DNA from: Rhynochetos jubatus | Lineage: Eukaryota > Chordata > Aves > Eurypygiformes > Rhynochetidae | Direction of reading: 5' to 3' | Length of the DNA stretch: 64,000 nucleotides | Assembly (NCBI GenBank): GCA_027574665.1 | Contig: CM050650.1 | Span: 102,583,086-102,647,085, forward strand | Shown: positions 47,300 to 59,284 of the stretch, in pieces | How positions within the stretch are numbered: the first letter of the stretch is position 1 | Layout: every line of letters starts with the position of its first letter | Translations under genes and position numbers: made by a program | The notes under the pieces: generated by a model | Seen by the model: only the letters and a program-made list of their open reading frames with translations | The model's database searches: none | Told to the model about the DNA's origin: nothing

Positions 47300-49199
47300 G
47301 TCTCAGAATTTTAATTAAGCACATGATTATCTCCTCCAAACTCAAGAAAGGTCCCTCTCACCAGGGAAACAAGAAAAAACAAGAAATCAATAAAAATCAT
47401 CAAGAAACCTGTATGGATGAGCAAGGAGCTACTAAATGAAGCCCTAACTGAACTCAGGCTCAGAAAGGAAGCATACAAAAGAGAGAAACAGGAACAGGTA
47501 ACCAAAGAGGAGTAAAGAGATGCTGTCCAGTCATGCAAGGATGAGGTTAGGAAAGCCAATGTCCACCAAAGGGCAACAAGAAAAGAGTAGGGAAAACATG
47601 TGCCTGCCACTGAATGGGCAGGGGACCTCATAACAAACAACATGGAAAAGGCCAAGATACTGAATGCATTGTTTGCTTCAGTATTCACTTGTTAAGACTC
47701 AGGATTCAGGACTAAGACTAAGATTCAGGAGTCCTAGGCCCCTGAGACAAGAGGGAAAGTCTGAAACAAGGCAGTCTTATCCTCAGTGGAGAAGAACCAT
47801 GTTAAGGAGCACGTAAACACACTGGACATATGTTAAATCCATGGGGCCTAATGGGTTGCACCCATGAGTGTTGAGGGTCATGGCTGATGTCACTGCAATG
47901 CCACTGTCAATTATGCTTAAAAGGTCATTGTGATTTGGAGAAATATGTGATAACTGGAAGAGAGCAGATGTCACTCCTATCAAGGACAAAAAGGATAATC
48001 TGGTTAACTGCAGGCTAGTTGGCTACACCTCAGTCCCTGGGAAGCTGATGGATCAATTATTCTTGGAAACTATTTCCAGACACATGAAGGACAAGAAAGT
48101 GATTAGGAGGCGTTGGCATGGATTTATGAAAGGCAAATTGTGATTAACTAAAATTGTAACTTTCTACAATGAGGTGGGTCGCTTGGTAGATGAGGGAAGA
48201 GCAGTGTATGTTGTTTACCTCGACTTTAGTAAGGCCTTGCACACTGTGTCCCATAATATCTTCATAGAGATGCTGACAAAGTACAGATTAGGTAAGCGCA
48301 CAGTGAGGTGAATTGAAAACGGACTAATTTACCAGACCCCAGGGGTTGTGATCAGTGGCACAGTGTTCAGCTGGAGGCAAGTTACTGGTTCTGATACTGG
48401 GATCAGTACTATATAATATTTTTGTAAAGGACATCATTGACTCTAGGACAGAGTGCAACTTCAGCAGGTTAATAAATGATACAAAACCATGAGAAATGGC
48501 TGATACACCAGATGGACGTGCTGCTGTCCAGAGACATGTCAACAAGCTGGAGAATTGAGCCTAGAATTACCTCATGAAGCTCAGGAAGGGGAAATGTGAA
48601 TTCCTGCATGTGAGGTGGAATAACCTCAGGCACTGGTACACACTGAGACTAACTGGTTAGAAAGACATTCTAGGTGGGTGCTGGTGGACAGCAAGCAGAA
48701 CATCAGCCTGCAGTGCTCTCTGGTGCAAAGGCGGCTAGCGGCAGACCGGGCTGCATGAGGAGGAGCATTGCCTTTGCCAGCAAGTCGAGTGAGGTGATCC
48801 TTCCCTTCTACTCATCCTTGGTGACACATGTGGAGAGCTGTATCCAGGTCTTGGGTCCCCAGTGCAAAAAAGGCACAGATGTATTGGAACAAGTCCAACA
48901 CAGGGCCAAAAAGATGGTTAAGGGATTGGAGTACCAATCACATGAGGAGAGACTGAGAAAGCTGGGGCTGTTCAGCCTGAAGAAAAGGGTCATGAGGACG
49001 ATCTTAATGGGTGATCAAATACTGGAAGAGGTTGCCCAGGTTGGTTGTGGAGTCTCCATCCTTTGGAAATATTCAAAACCTGACTGGACACAGGCCTGGC
49101 CAACCTGCCATAGGTGACCCTGCTTGAGCAGGGGAGTGGGACTAGATGGTATCAAGAGGTAGTTTCTAACCTCAACCATTCTGGGATTCTGTGATTACA
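47300..49199 (+). mobile_element. Old CR1 LINE, about 1.9 kb, most complete by length
   Basis: A plus-strand CR1 that reaches further 5' than any other copy here. From 47,337 the translation follows the endonuclease-RT linker (KKPVWMSKELLNEALTELRL, then NNMEKAKILNALFASVF). The RT fingers follow (NCRLVGYTSVPGKLMDQL at about 48,008-48,060), then 'VYLDFSKALHTVSHNIF'-like block A near 48,210-48,260, where the second Asp is changed. The thumb is at 48,770-48,990 (EVILPFYSSLVTHVESCIQV). The 3' end 'aaccattctgggattctgtg' lies at 49,175-49,197. Many stops and frameshifts occur, and the block C region around 48,460 is not intact. An older subfamily. Confidence 0.9.
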
Positions 49200-49963
49200 G
49201 TTGTCTGCTCTGTGTGTGCTTTGGCTGGGTAGTAAATGAACCCAATAGCATGGCATGAAGATGATTGGGAGCCAACAACTGCACAAAATTTTGGTAAGCA
49301 AAACTTTTCCCCCTCTCCATTTGGAAGTTTTGAGCTGCAAGACCTTGAATGAAAAAACACAAGGCCTTCCAGAAAGTTGACTGGAGGAATAAATGCTCAG
49401 AAAATCAGCTTATTGAAAGCAATTTCCTATAAAAATATGTACTCTCCAAAATGTTTGAAGTAAAGGACCCTGTACACACAAGTAGAACACAGCATTCTGC
49501 ATTACATATTCTAATTCTGAAGACTGCTTGCTCTAGAGGAAAAAAAATTAATATATTTTGCATCTCATAGTTGAAAAAAATAGTTCCCTACCATTTAATT
49601 TGCTATGTGTATTCAAGAAAGGAAGAAAACATTCCTTATGCATAAATTCTGTATGTAATTAAATGGTTTAATGAAGGTTCTTCTGCCCTTCTAACCTTAT
49701 GTCTTCAACCCAAATATTTTAATTATATTATTTTGGAATATGGCTTCTTTAAAAAAAACCAACCAAACAAAAAAACTCTAAATTTTTTAATGACTCTGCA
49801 GAGGAGGATGGAAAATAATAACTCTTGAAATTTCCATTGTGAACTTCCTGGGACAGGAAAAGTCTCTACCGTCTTTCTTTCTCTCTTTTGCTCATTTTCC
49901 ACTGTACTGCTCTAGAGAAAGGACACCCCTAGTATTCTGGTTTCACCTCTGGCTTCTGCAGGT

Positions 49964-49977
49964 GTTGCTATGGTTAC
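49964..49977. promoter_or_regulatory. X-box-like site
   Basis: GTTGCTATGGTTAC is an imperfect palindrome close to the RFX-family X-box (GTTGCCATGGYAAC type), differing at a few bases. No ciliary or other promoter is visible nearby, so this is only a motif match. Confidence 0.25.
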
Positions 49978-51671
49978 AAAGTATCAGACCAGTCTGACAT
50001 TTCTATGCACAGTCATTGTGCTTTGCAAAGAGGCAACTGACCTTTCCCATATATTCTACCTCTCCCATCCTCCCCACCTCCCACCCCCCACTTCTTTCAG
50101 GACTGTACCCTTTGAAAAATCTTAGGGATGTTAGCTGAATTAGGGACATGAAACATTTTCAAGTGCCAGGCTAACAACACTGACATTTCTCTCATCTCTA
50201 AAACCAGGAATTTTTAACTGCAAATACATACACATAATTATGTATGACCACTAGTCCTTTGGAGTTTAAAAGACCTACTCACATAAAGTAAGTTACCTGT
50301 GAATGTTTGGTTTATTTTTCACTTCCATTACACCATCCTCTTCAGTTAAGATCACTGAAAGATTATTCTAACTGAATATCTAGGTCATTATTTAATGTAG
50401 AACATGTCAGCTGTAATGAATTCATTAATTTGGTAACCACAGAAATGCTTGTAGGATATATGTACATATGCAAAATATTTTCTGGAAAGAAAAACAAAGA
50501 CAAATGAACAAAAAAATCAAGCAGCAGTTTGGAACATTTCCACCTTCAGGATATATATATACATTAAGCTACAGAAACACAAATCTGTTTACCCTTTTTA
50601 AAATATCCTTGTTCATATGAAAGAAAAGAACTAGCATAATATACATTGGGGTTTTTGGAATAATTTTTCTTCAGTTAAAAAAAGTCACCTTTAATGTAAT
50701 CAAAAACTAGAAAGTGCAACAGCTAAGACTGGAAAATATTTCTGAAATATAAAACTAGTTTCAGGATGACTTTAGGGCTAAAAAAGTATTTGCACACCAC
50801 TGGTTATAGTTCCAAAATCTTGTATGTTTATTTACAGTCGATGCAAAATTTATAATACTTTCTTTGCTTAAAGTGCTTTCATTGCTTTTGAAATAGTTTT
50901 GTTTGGAATTTGGTAGTTAATGTTATTTGGACATTGCTGAGTTGGGCAATGTTTATAAAAAGTCATTGGAATATCATGTCCTCATGCAATGGTTGACTTT
51001 GATCCTAATTTATAATTTTTGCTGCTTAGAATTTTCCTTTTCCTTGTCGTGTTTTCCATCTAATCAGTGCAACAGCTTCACAGCTTCTATCACTGATAAA
51101 CTGTTAACAGTTCTGATCAGCTACTGCCTGCTAAAAAGGGAAAAGTGAAGAAAATTTTTGAAGCATTTTCAAGAATGAAAGAGAGGGTTTTTTTACACAA
51201 CTGCTGTGCCTCATCTGGTTCAGGTTTTCCTTGACCACTTTTAGAGGGACCTTATTTTAGGAGTTCTACAATAACTTTTAAATCTTTCAACCTGGCATCA
51301 AAATAACCTTGTTCCTCATCAAAAAAGTCATCTGTAGACTACACTAGCAATTGCACATTCCATTCTCCCACAGTGGACATTGCCATCCAGTGAAAAGCAA
51401 ACATAACCTACATATTGATTTTTTTTACTTATCTATAATTGTTCTTTCCTCCAACATAATTCTGGGCTTTGGATCTTATAGTCATCATGCAGTAAAGTAA
51501 GGCTTATTTTTTTTTTCCCAATCTGCTCTGAAAATTCTCTTTAGTGTTTCTGTCTTTAACAGCACAAATACAGAAACCCGATGATCATTCATAGGTCCAT
51601 AACAGGCAATCAGTCTAGGTTATCAGATCATCATGTGAGTGCTAAAGCCAGCTGTTACAAAGAAATGAGGG

Positions 51672-51676
<5 letters not shown>

Positions 51677-51702
<26 letters not shown>
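51677..51702. repeat. A26 homopolymer
   Basis: A long A run without a retrotransposon body upstream. Confidence 0.85.
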
Positions 51703-53097
51703 CTGAGAAAACTCTTCAGGTAAAACTTTTCTTTCTAATGAGTAAATATTACTGATGTTCCTTAGAGTGGAAATGTTCCAAACTTCTGGTTGATTTCCCC
51801 ACCCCCCACCCGAAAATCTTTTGAAAATCATTTGCATATCTGTTCTGGAATTATAAGCACAGAGGAGAAAAGAATTTCAGCCAGAACCAGATAGACCGTT
51901 AGTCAGACAAAAACACACAAATACATCCACCTGCACTTAGTATGACATGTTTTTCTGTTTGTTTGGCTTTGTTTTGTCAAGACTGTGCTATCTCTTTATG
52001 TCTGTTTGAATCTTCTGCACACATTTATGAATCCCCAGGTGTTCAAGGTCATGTATAGAGGCAGTGCTTGAAGACTGAACTTTAAAATCTTACAGATAGA
52101 ATCTGATCCTTGTTTTATAAGAAGCCTCATTTTAAACTTTCTCAGAAATATGAGTTCAAGGATTTGTTATCTGTTTAACAACTGTTGACTAAAAATTCAA
52201 TTTGGGCAACAAGACTGCCTGATCTGTGACAATCTGGGAATGGATCAGACAACAAAAATTTGACTAGTCCCTTTAGATAGTTATATTGCTTTGGGGAACA
52301 AAAGATGCAGTTTGGATATCAAAAGTTCTTCACAGTTGTGTGCAAAACGGGAAAGACTTCTTGTTAAATATTTGAAGAATTGTCTCAACCACAAGAGGAA
52401 ACTATAGATATAGGTATAGGTAAATATATAGCAAAGTTTTTGTAGCCATGAACTCCAAATATTCTAGTTCATGTGAATTTCTGGAATATTCTCAAATGAA
52501 GTTTCTCATGGATAAGTTGTTGAATCCCATTGTAAATCAGGATAAAATAATGGGAAGACAATGAATCAAAAGATATTTTTGTCTAAATTTGGCCTCTGGA
52601 TTAGCTCTTGACCACCAGTAGATTAAGAACTTGCACTCATGGGAGTGACTGGATGCAATTCAGTTTGACAGACCTGCTAGGACCTAGTTTGGATGAGGCT
52701 GAAAGAAGATCTGGCAATACTAAACACATTAAATGGAGCCTATGAAAAGTATAAAATATGGTTCCCAGCTTTTGCAGCAATGATCTGTCAAAATGTAATA
52801 GCTACAACATATTAAGGACACATCAGACATATATATCTTTTCATAATAATTAATCTTTTGTGTTCTATGACATTGCCTACAGATGTGCTGCACATCATAT
52901 ATGTACAGCAGGAAATACTGGACAGAAAAAAAGGACCCCCGCTACAGGAGCATCAAACCAATGCATATATTGTAGCATCAATTTGCCCAAAATGTTCTAA
53001 GTTTATCTTCACTTCATAAACATAAAGAACTCAGTAGTAGAAGATGAGTAAAGTTTTCTTGACAGTAATTATGGAAACAAAGTACCTGATAAATACT

Positions 53098-54292
53098 GAC
53101 CTCGGTGGATAGAGGACGGGCAACTGAGGTCATCTACCTGGGCTTGTGCAAAGCCTTCAGTACCGTCCCACTGGACATCCTTGTCTCTAAACTGCAGAGG
53201 CATGGATTTGATGGATGGACCGCTCGATGGATAAGGAACTGGCTAGCTGGTCGCACTCAGAGAGTTGTGGTCAATGGCTCAATGTCTGAGTGGAGACCAG
53301 TGACAAGCGGTGTTCCACAGGGGTTGGTGTTGGGACTGGTCCTGTTTAACATCTTCATCAGTGACATGGGCGATGGCATCAAGTACACCCTCAGCAAGTT
53401 TGCTGACAACACCAAGCTGTGTGGTGTGGTCGACACGCTGGAAGGAAGGGATGGCACCCAGAGGGACCTGGACAGGCTGGAGAGGTGGGCCTCTGCCAAC
53501 CTCATGAAGTTCAACAAGGCCAAGTGCAAGGTCCCGCACCTTTGTCTGGGTAATGCCAACTACAAATACAGGCTGGGTGGAGAATAGATTAAGAGCAGCC
53601 CTGAGGAGAAGAACTTGGGGGTACTTGTGGATGAGAAGCTGAACAGGAGCCAGCAGTGTATGCTGGCAGTCCAGAAATCAACCGGATCCTGGGCTGTATC
53701 AGGAGATGTGTGACCAGCAGGATGAGGGAGGTGATTCTCCCTCTCTACTCTGTCCTTGTAAGATTCCACCTGGAGTACTGCATCCAGCTGAGGAGCCCTC
53801 AACATAAGAAGGATATCGACCAGTTGGAATGAGTGCAGAGGAGGGCCACAAGGATGATGAGAGGGCTGCAGCACCTCTCCTATGAAGAAAGGCTGAGAGT
53901 ATTGGGTTTGTTCAGCCTGGAGAAGAGAAGGCTTCGGGGACACCTTATTGCAACCTTCCAGTACCTGAAGGGGCCTACAAGGAAGCTGGGTGGTGGCTTT
54001 TTACAAGGGCCTGTAGTGACAGGACAAGGAGTAAGGGGTTTAAAATGAAAGCAGGGAGATTTAAAATTAGATATCAGGAGGAAGTTCTTCATGGAGAGGG
54101 TGGTGAAGCACTGGAACAGGTTGCCCAGAGAAGCTGTGGGTGCCCCATCCCTGGCTGTCCTCAAGTCCAGGCTGGATGAGGCTTTGAGCAACCTGGTCTA
54201 GTGGAGGGTGTCCCTGCCCATGGCAGGGGGCTTGGAACTAGGATATCTTTAATGTCCCTTCCAAGCCAAAACATTCTATGATTCTATGATAA
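53098..54292 (+). mobile_element. CR1 LINE, 1.2 kb 5'-truncated, young subfamily
   Basis: Sense CR1 from before RT block A to a clean ATTCTATGATTCTATGAT tail. It closely matches the minus-strand copy at 62,424-63,542 through the coding part and 3' UTR. Flanking DNA differs, so these are separate insertions of the same subfamily and not a local duplication. Confidence 0.95.
53105..53587 (+). pseudogene. CR1 ORF2 remnant with altered RT catalytic residues
   Basis: 160 open codons covering RT blocks A to C. The block A region reads [10 protein letters not shown] at residues 11-20, where CR1 elements have YLDF(S/C)KAFDT, so the catalytic Asp is Gly. Block C reads FADN at 99-102 where FADD is expected (codon 53,408-53,410). 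[19 protein letters not shown] at 67-85 is block B. A stop at 53,585 ends the frame inside the segment that runs on as IKSSPEEKN in the 62 kb copy. The homologous thumb continues in another frame (53,833-54,048). No active enzyme could come from this copy. Confidence 0.9.
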
Positions 54293-56089
54293 ATAAGTAA
54301 TGTATATTGAACACAATGGAAAAGCCAAAAATTCTTTTTTATCTAATCCATAAAATGCCTGGCCCATCCAGATTTGAATTTCTCAGTATACAGTAGTGAA
54401 TCTGTAGTATGAGCAGACTCATCATATTTCCATTTATATAAATTAAATTTTACTTTCTAAAGACATGAACTGCATCTGATTTTAAGGTAATATGTTTTCT
54501 TTGAGGAACTTAGACAATGCATAAAACTACATATAGCTTGGCATGGCAGACAAGGCACAAAATATTTCCAGTTAGTTTTGTTTCTCTGTGTAGTTAAATA
54601 GAGAAAGAAAAATTCAAACTATATTTTGTATGCTTAAGAAAGTGTTTAAATTATCTATGTAAAACTTGGAAATATATTTATAATATTTTTCTGTAGTCCA
54701 TACATTTGATGTTCCATCCTATGTTTTCTGAAAAGCCAAGTTAATGGTGTAGTAGATCAATAACTTTATGTTAGCAACAGGTATCCAGTTAGGCCTGGAT
54801 TCAACCTGCCAGTTTTAGTCACCAAGACATCTAACTTCCGGTCTTTCAAGCAGAGATGGACACGTTATCAAACAGTGATTCAAATATTGAGCAACTCCAA
54901 TCGTAAGAAGGTTGTGTTGCCCTTTGAAGAACCTTTCTTTCCCTTATCATCAGTTAGGTAAATATCTAAGAACGGGCAGATCTCTTAACAGAGCATCTAA
55001 AATCAGGTTGAATGACTATGTTTTGCTGTGGCTGGAGAAGTGAACGAAGAGACTGGACATGATGAGAAAGTCTTCCTTCCTCTCCTGCACAGTCTGTATG
55101 AGGAGTGGTTCTTAGATACTTCTTAGCAAAAACTGTAGCATTGTCATGTGATGGGACATACCCAGGCAGACATTTAAAAGAGATACCAACTTCCTTCCAT
55201 GCCAAGCTCCTGCTGTCAGAGCCACTTTTGCTAGTTACCCTAGGTAGCCATTTACTTTTTCTTGGCTGGGTGCAATCAGGCCAGTGCTTTTCATCTTCAC
55301 AATTATATTTTTGTGTGTGTGACCAGCCTGATGATTCTGACATTAGAGCTGGTGCCAGCTCCCATGCAGGGGATAATCTTCCTCCTTAATTGGAACCGCT
55401 CAGTGTAACCAGCAGAGTAAGAAACTGCTGCCACTGCAAGATCACCTGCTGGCTGAAGAGGCATTTCAAGCAGCCACAGGGAGCTGGGATCTAGCTTGTT
55501 TCACTTACTAAATCTTTACTCCTGCAGTAAATTACTATGTTGACTGTGTACCCAATGGAGAGACAGTCTACTGAAGACCTTCAGAAGGAAATTTTGTTCA
55601 GTTCTCAGATAGAATGGTGCAGAGAGGTTACATTTTTATGTAGAAGAAAAAACAATCTTTTTTTTAGATTAACTTTGGTAAACTATTTCCCAGTATGTAG
55701 TAGATCAGTTGCTAAGTCATTCCTGTTATAGCTATATAGACAAGATTACTGGAGACTGTGATACCCTGGGATGTATCATAGAGAGCTTATATTGTCCCAC
55801 TGAAATTAAAAGAGAAGAAAATTATTCCATTTTGATGAAAAAAAAAAAACAAAAAACCCAACCCTAAACCCCTAAAAAAACACCAGAGAAAAAATAAGAA
55901 ACATGATGTTTAAGTCTGAAGGGATTAAGATAAGTGAAGAGTTATACACATATGACCAAGGAGAATAAGGCATATAACCACTAAAAATATAAACCAAGAT
56001 ACATCAATGACATTTTCTAATCTATAGAAACATCTGTGTGTGTGTTTGTGTACAAATACATGCATGCATATGTAGCTGAGAATTTCAAG

Positions 56090-56320
56090 AATCAGGAGCA
56101 ATGTTCTGCAGAGGGAAAGCTCTGCATAATGAGCTCATTAGTAATAATCTCATTAGTTAAAACTCTCCTTTCCTATCCTGTCTAGCCCTGACCTGCATAA
56201 ATTATGCAAGCTTCAAACAGCTATTCTAGCTTTTTTTTCTGAATAGATGAGTCTGCTGCATAGCTAAAGCACATGACCTTCAGATGCTTTTTCAGAACAG
56301 CATTTGTCTGTTACAGAGAC
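56090..56320. promoter_or_regulatory. Candidate homeodomain/POU enhancer
   Basis: A 14-base perfect palindrome TAATGAGCTCATTA (56,127-56,140) carries paired TAAT cores. CTCATTAGT occurs twice (56,134-56,142 and 56,149-56,157), 15 bases apart, with TAATAAT between. TGCATAAATTATGCA (56,194-56,208) is palindromic about its central A and resembles POU-domain dimer sites. All lie within about 85 bases of otherwise non-repetitive DNA. Developmental enhancers in gene deserts often look like this. Target and activity are unknown. Confidence 0.35.
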
Positions 56321-56327
56321 TGCCAGG

Positions 56328-56347
56328 AAAAAAAAAAAAAAAAAAAA
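56328..56347. repeat. A20 homopolymer
   Basis: A run of A followed by GAGAAAAAACC-type A-rich sequence. Confidence 0.8.
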
Positions 56348-57852
56348 GAGAAAAAACCAAACAACCCAAAGAATGGTAGAAATTATTTTCTGGTTTTTAG
56401 GATATATTTTTTTCAGAGCTGAAGTGAAATTGATCTAAAAAACAATGTTCTGAACAGAATAGGAAATATTGTGAGATTAGGTTTTTCAGTTTTAGTGACA
56501 AAAATTAAAGCTTTTTATCACCATTTTCTACCTGAAGTTATGTGTTCATGGCTGATTGTAGTCTTCAAAGATCTTTCTTTTCAGGACTTCCTTAGGAAAA
56601 ATTGCTACAATTTCATAAGTATTATCTTAGAATTTTTATAATTCACTTCAGTAACATAAATAAAATCAACACACTGTAATTGTTGGAGACTAAATAAGAT
56701 TCCTAAACCTTCCTGAAAACAAAGCTAAAGAGAAATTCCTTTATTTAATAATTTTTCTGTGCCTTTTATTTATTACATATTATCCTGGGGTTTACTCAGA
56801 CAGGCATTTTAAAGTTACACTTTTCTCAAGTATACAATAATCTTTATCCTACAGTATATGAGGCTAACTTATATTGGTTACCAATTGCACCCAATGTCAT
56901 GGATTTGTTTTATCTTTGACATCCATCTTTAAATGAAGATCCTATGATCTGTTTCAGTGCAAACCAAAAAGTACTTCCCATACTCAAAACAATTCAACCC
57001 AAATAAAACTGGCAGAATGATAGACATAACAAATGGTTTAAATCTGTGCAATAGATGTAATCCAGGTATCTGCCAGAAGTTATGTCTAGAATTTGATCAT
57101 TTCATTCACGAATAAAAGACCAATGATGAATTGCAATTCTCATATACTCACATTGGCGTACTAGTGATGATCCCCATATGAACCTGAACTTGTGTCAAAT
57201 TCTTATTTACTGGAACACAGGAAAGGAGGGAGTCATCTGAGTCTGGTGCAAATACTGTAAATGCAGACATTCAAGGAGTACCTGTCCTGTCCTGAATGGC
57301 TTTATGAATGTCTGCTACTCACAGCAGTATGAAGACAAAAATGTTTCTGAGACCTTTTCAACAAATTATGAAAACTCATAAACTGTAGTATGCCAGAAGA
57401 GAATATGAATCATCAAAAACCTACCCACTGTCTTAGGTCACTGCTATAGGAATTTATTAAACTAAACACTCAGTATTTTATTATGAAATAGACTGTACCC
57501 CAGTGTATAAAACCAGGACTAATTTTCCCTCCTGCTCATTATAAATTCTCTGACAGTACATTGACATATGAGAAATATTTCATTTTAACACCAAATCTGG
57601 CACTCAGTTTTGACCTTGAACACATGAACAAGAGATACCAACTAGATATTTGTGAAGTTTTATTTATAATAGGCTTATCAGTGCACTTCTGTATATATTC
57701 TCTCAATCTGTAGCAAATTTCCAACTTTTAAAGGGAAGGAAATCCTCTTCTTTCTCCCTGTCTTTCTTATGGAATGACAAGCTTTGTATGAAGGTGAAAA
57801 ATATCCTCCCTGGTCTCCAGAAAGGTCTTCTCTGATCTTCATAAGAATCTCT

Positions 57853-57869
57853 AAAAAAAAAAAAAAAAA
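57853..57869. repeat. A17 homopolymer
   Basis: A run of A. The Phe-rich minus-strand frame here is a by-product. Confidence 0.8.
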
Positions 57870-58704
57870 GAAAAGGTGCTTATACTGAATATGTAAACAG
57901 AGTTCAAACATGAGTTCACTTTAACTCTTATGGCAGAGGCCGACATATAACCACACAATTGATGCAGAATGCATAAAGTCAGACCATTTTATTTTTTTCT
58001 TGTCTATTTATGTCAATTTAAATTTATGTGCATCTGATATACACATTTTGATAGTGTTTTAATCAAGATCAGCATCTAGATCTGTATGTAGGTTTTGGGA
58101 ATGTACAAAATCTAGAGAACTCTGGCACCAAAGGATTTAATTTGAAACAGGAGTTCTAATGCGTATTATTTCAATTGCTTGTCCTTCATGTGGTGGTAAA
58201 TTGCTTACTGTGGAGATTGTTCCATTTTGCTCCATAGTCTTCCAAAGGACTGAGAGGAGACTGGACATCCTGCAGTTTCCTGGACCCTCAGTCTATCTCA
58301 CCATTAAAGCTGCACAGTTCAATTCCTACTTTTGATTAGGCTGTCTGTAACAGATGCCTATCACAACACCTCCTAGGGGTGCCCACCCCAACCAGGGCAG
58401 CATGTCAGCATTTTCATAGCACTGACTCTGGAAGTTGCATACAGACTTAAACACCACCTCCATATTTCACCAATTTCTGTATCTCCACCAATTTCTGCAT
58501 TATCTTTCTAGTTCTTGTTTTCATCTCCCAGCTGCTGTCATTCCTTAGGTGTTAGCTCAGTAGGAAGTCAGACAGAAATCTGCTCTCCACCTCTGCAACT
58601 ATGCACAAAGTTTTGCCTGCAAAGAAATTTATTGACTGTCTTAGCTTTGCACCAGACAGTTTATGTTTTGCTTCACCCTATAACACATCAAGCTGCATAG
58701 GTGG

Positions 58705-59284
58705 TGCCAGCCCGGGACCCGCGGCACTGCAGGACCGGCGGGGAGGGGGTGGGGATATGGGTGGAAAAGGCATGTGGTTGGGCAGGACCCTGGGAAGGGG
58801 AAGGGTCTGAGGGGGTTTCCGGGCGAGGGGGCTGGGGGTTGGTTTGTTGTGGGAACCTCGTGGCGAGTGGTTGGTGCTCCGGGCAGAGCCAGCGTCTTGC
58901 TGGGCAGATCAGTCTAGGAGTCGGGGTTTGAAAGTTTTTTTCCTCTCTCTCACTCTCTCGGCCCCTGGGCGGTTTCGTGGGGGGGGGGGGGGGGGGTTGC
59001 TCCCTTTGTGTGGGTTTTCTTTTTTTTTTTCCCTTCTCGGGGTGAGATCCTGTATAATTTGTTCCACCCTTTTCCTCCATTCCTTAAATTACTCATTAAC
59101 ACTAGCATTGTTAGTAACTCCCTAATTTTCATTTATATAATTAAATAGTTCTTATCTCAACTCCTACGGGCTTTTCCTCAGTTTGTTCCTCCCACCCTTC
59201 CTCAGCAGGACGGGGTGTGAGGGGGTGGAGTGGTAGAAGTGGCTGGTCGTGATAACACCAGGACACCAGAGTTAAACCACGACA
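58705..59284 (+). mobile_element. GC-rich ERV LTR, 580 bp
   Basis: It starts TGCCAGCCCGGGACC and ends AGTTAAACCACGACA. It shares order and wording with the opposite-strand copy at 63,543-64,000: 'ctgcaggaccgg', 'ggcaggaccctgggaa', 'ggggtttgaaagtttttttc', a G run, 'gatcctgta', and 'actagcattgttagtaactc'. ATTAAA at 59,140-59,145, followed by 'agttcttatctcaa', is a fitting poly(A) signal and R/U5 border. The G+C and CpG content are far above the flanks, so it is young. The flanking bases (GGTGG and CTGAC) do not form a duplication. Either the start is misplaced or the ends come from recombination. Confidence 0.85.
58979..58996. repeat. G18 homopolymer inside the LTR
   Basis: Eighteen G in a row, where the sister LTR at 63.8 kb has only about six. 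It is followed by a T-rich tract. It could form a quadruplex and is prone to sequencing-length error. Confidence 0.8.

Larger units (their letters stand above)
49200..53097. other. Unique AT-rich noncoding DNA, 3.9 kb
   Basis: No gene or young transposon recognised. It includes an X-box-like word (49,964-49,977), a C-rich tract near 50,070-50,095 and an A26 run (51,677-51,702). Confidence 0.5.
54293..58704. other. Unique noncoding DNA, 4.4 kb
   Basis: No host exon recognised. The 125-codon minus-strand frame at 54,966-55,343 and its 94-codon plus-strand partner have no domain. An A-rich stretch with CCCAACCCTAAACCCCTAA-like sequence lies at 55,840-55,880. A20 and A17 runs lie at 56,328-56,347 and 57,853-57,869. 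A motif-dense candidate enhancer at 56,090-56,320 is listed separately. Confidence 0.5.

Noticed and set aside
54966..55389. Overlapping 125- and 94-codon frames on opposite strands as a gene or exon
   Set aside because: No recognisable domain, no homologous copy in the window and no splice context. Open length is explained by slightly higher G+C.
55838..55882. CCCAACCCTAAACCCCTAA-like sequence as an interstitial telomere repeat
   Set aside because: Only one CCCTAA unit is present and the rest is A-rich. No tandem TTAGGG array.
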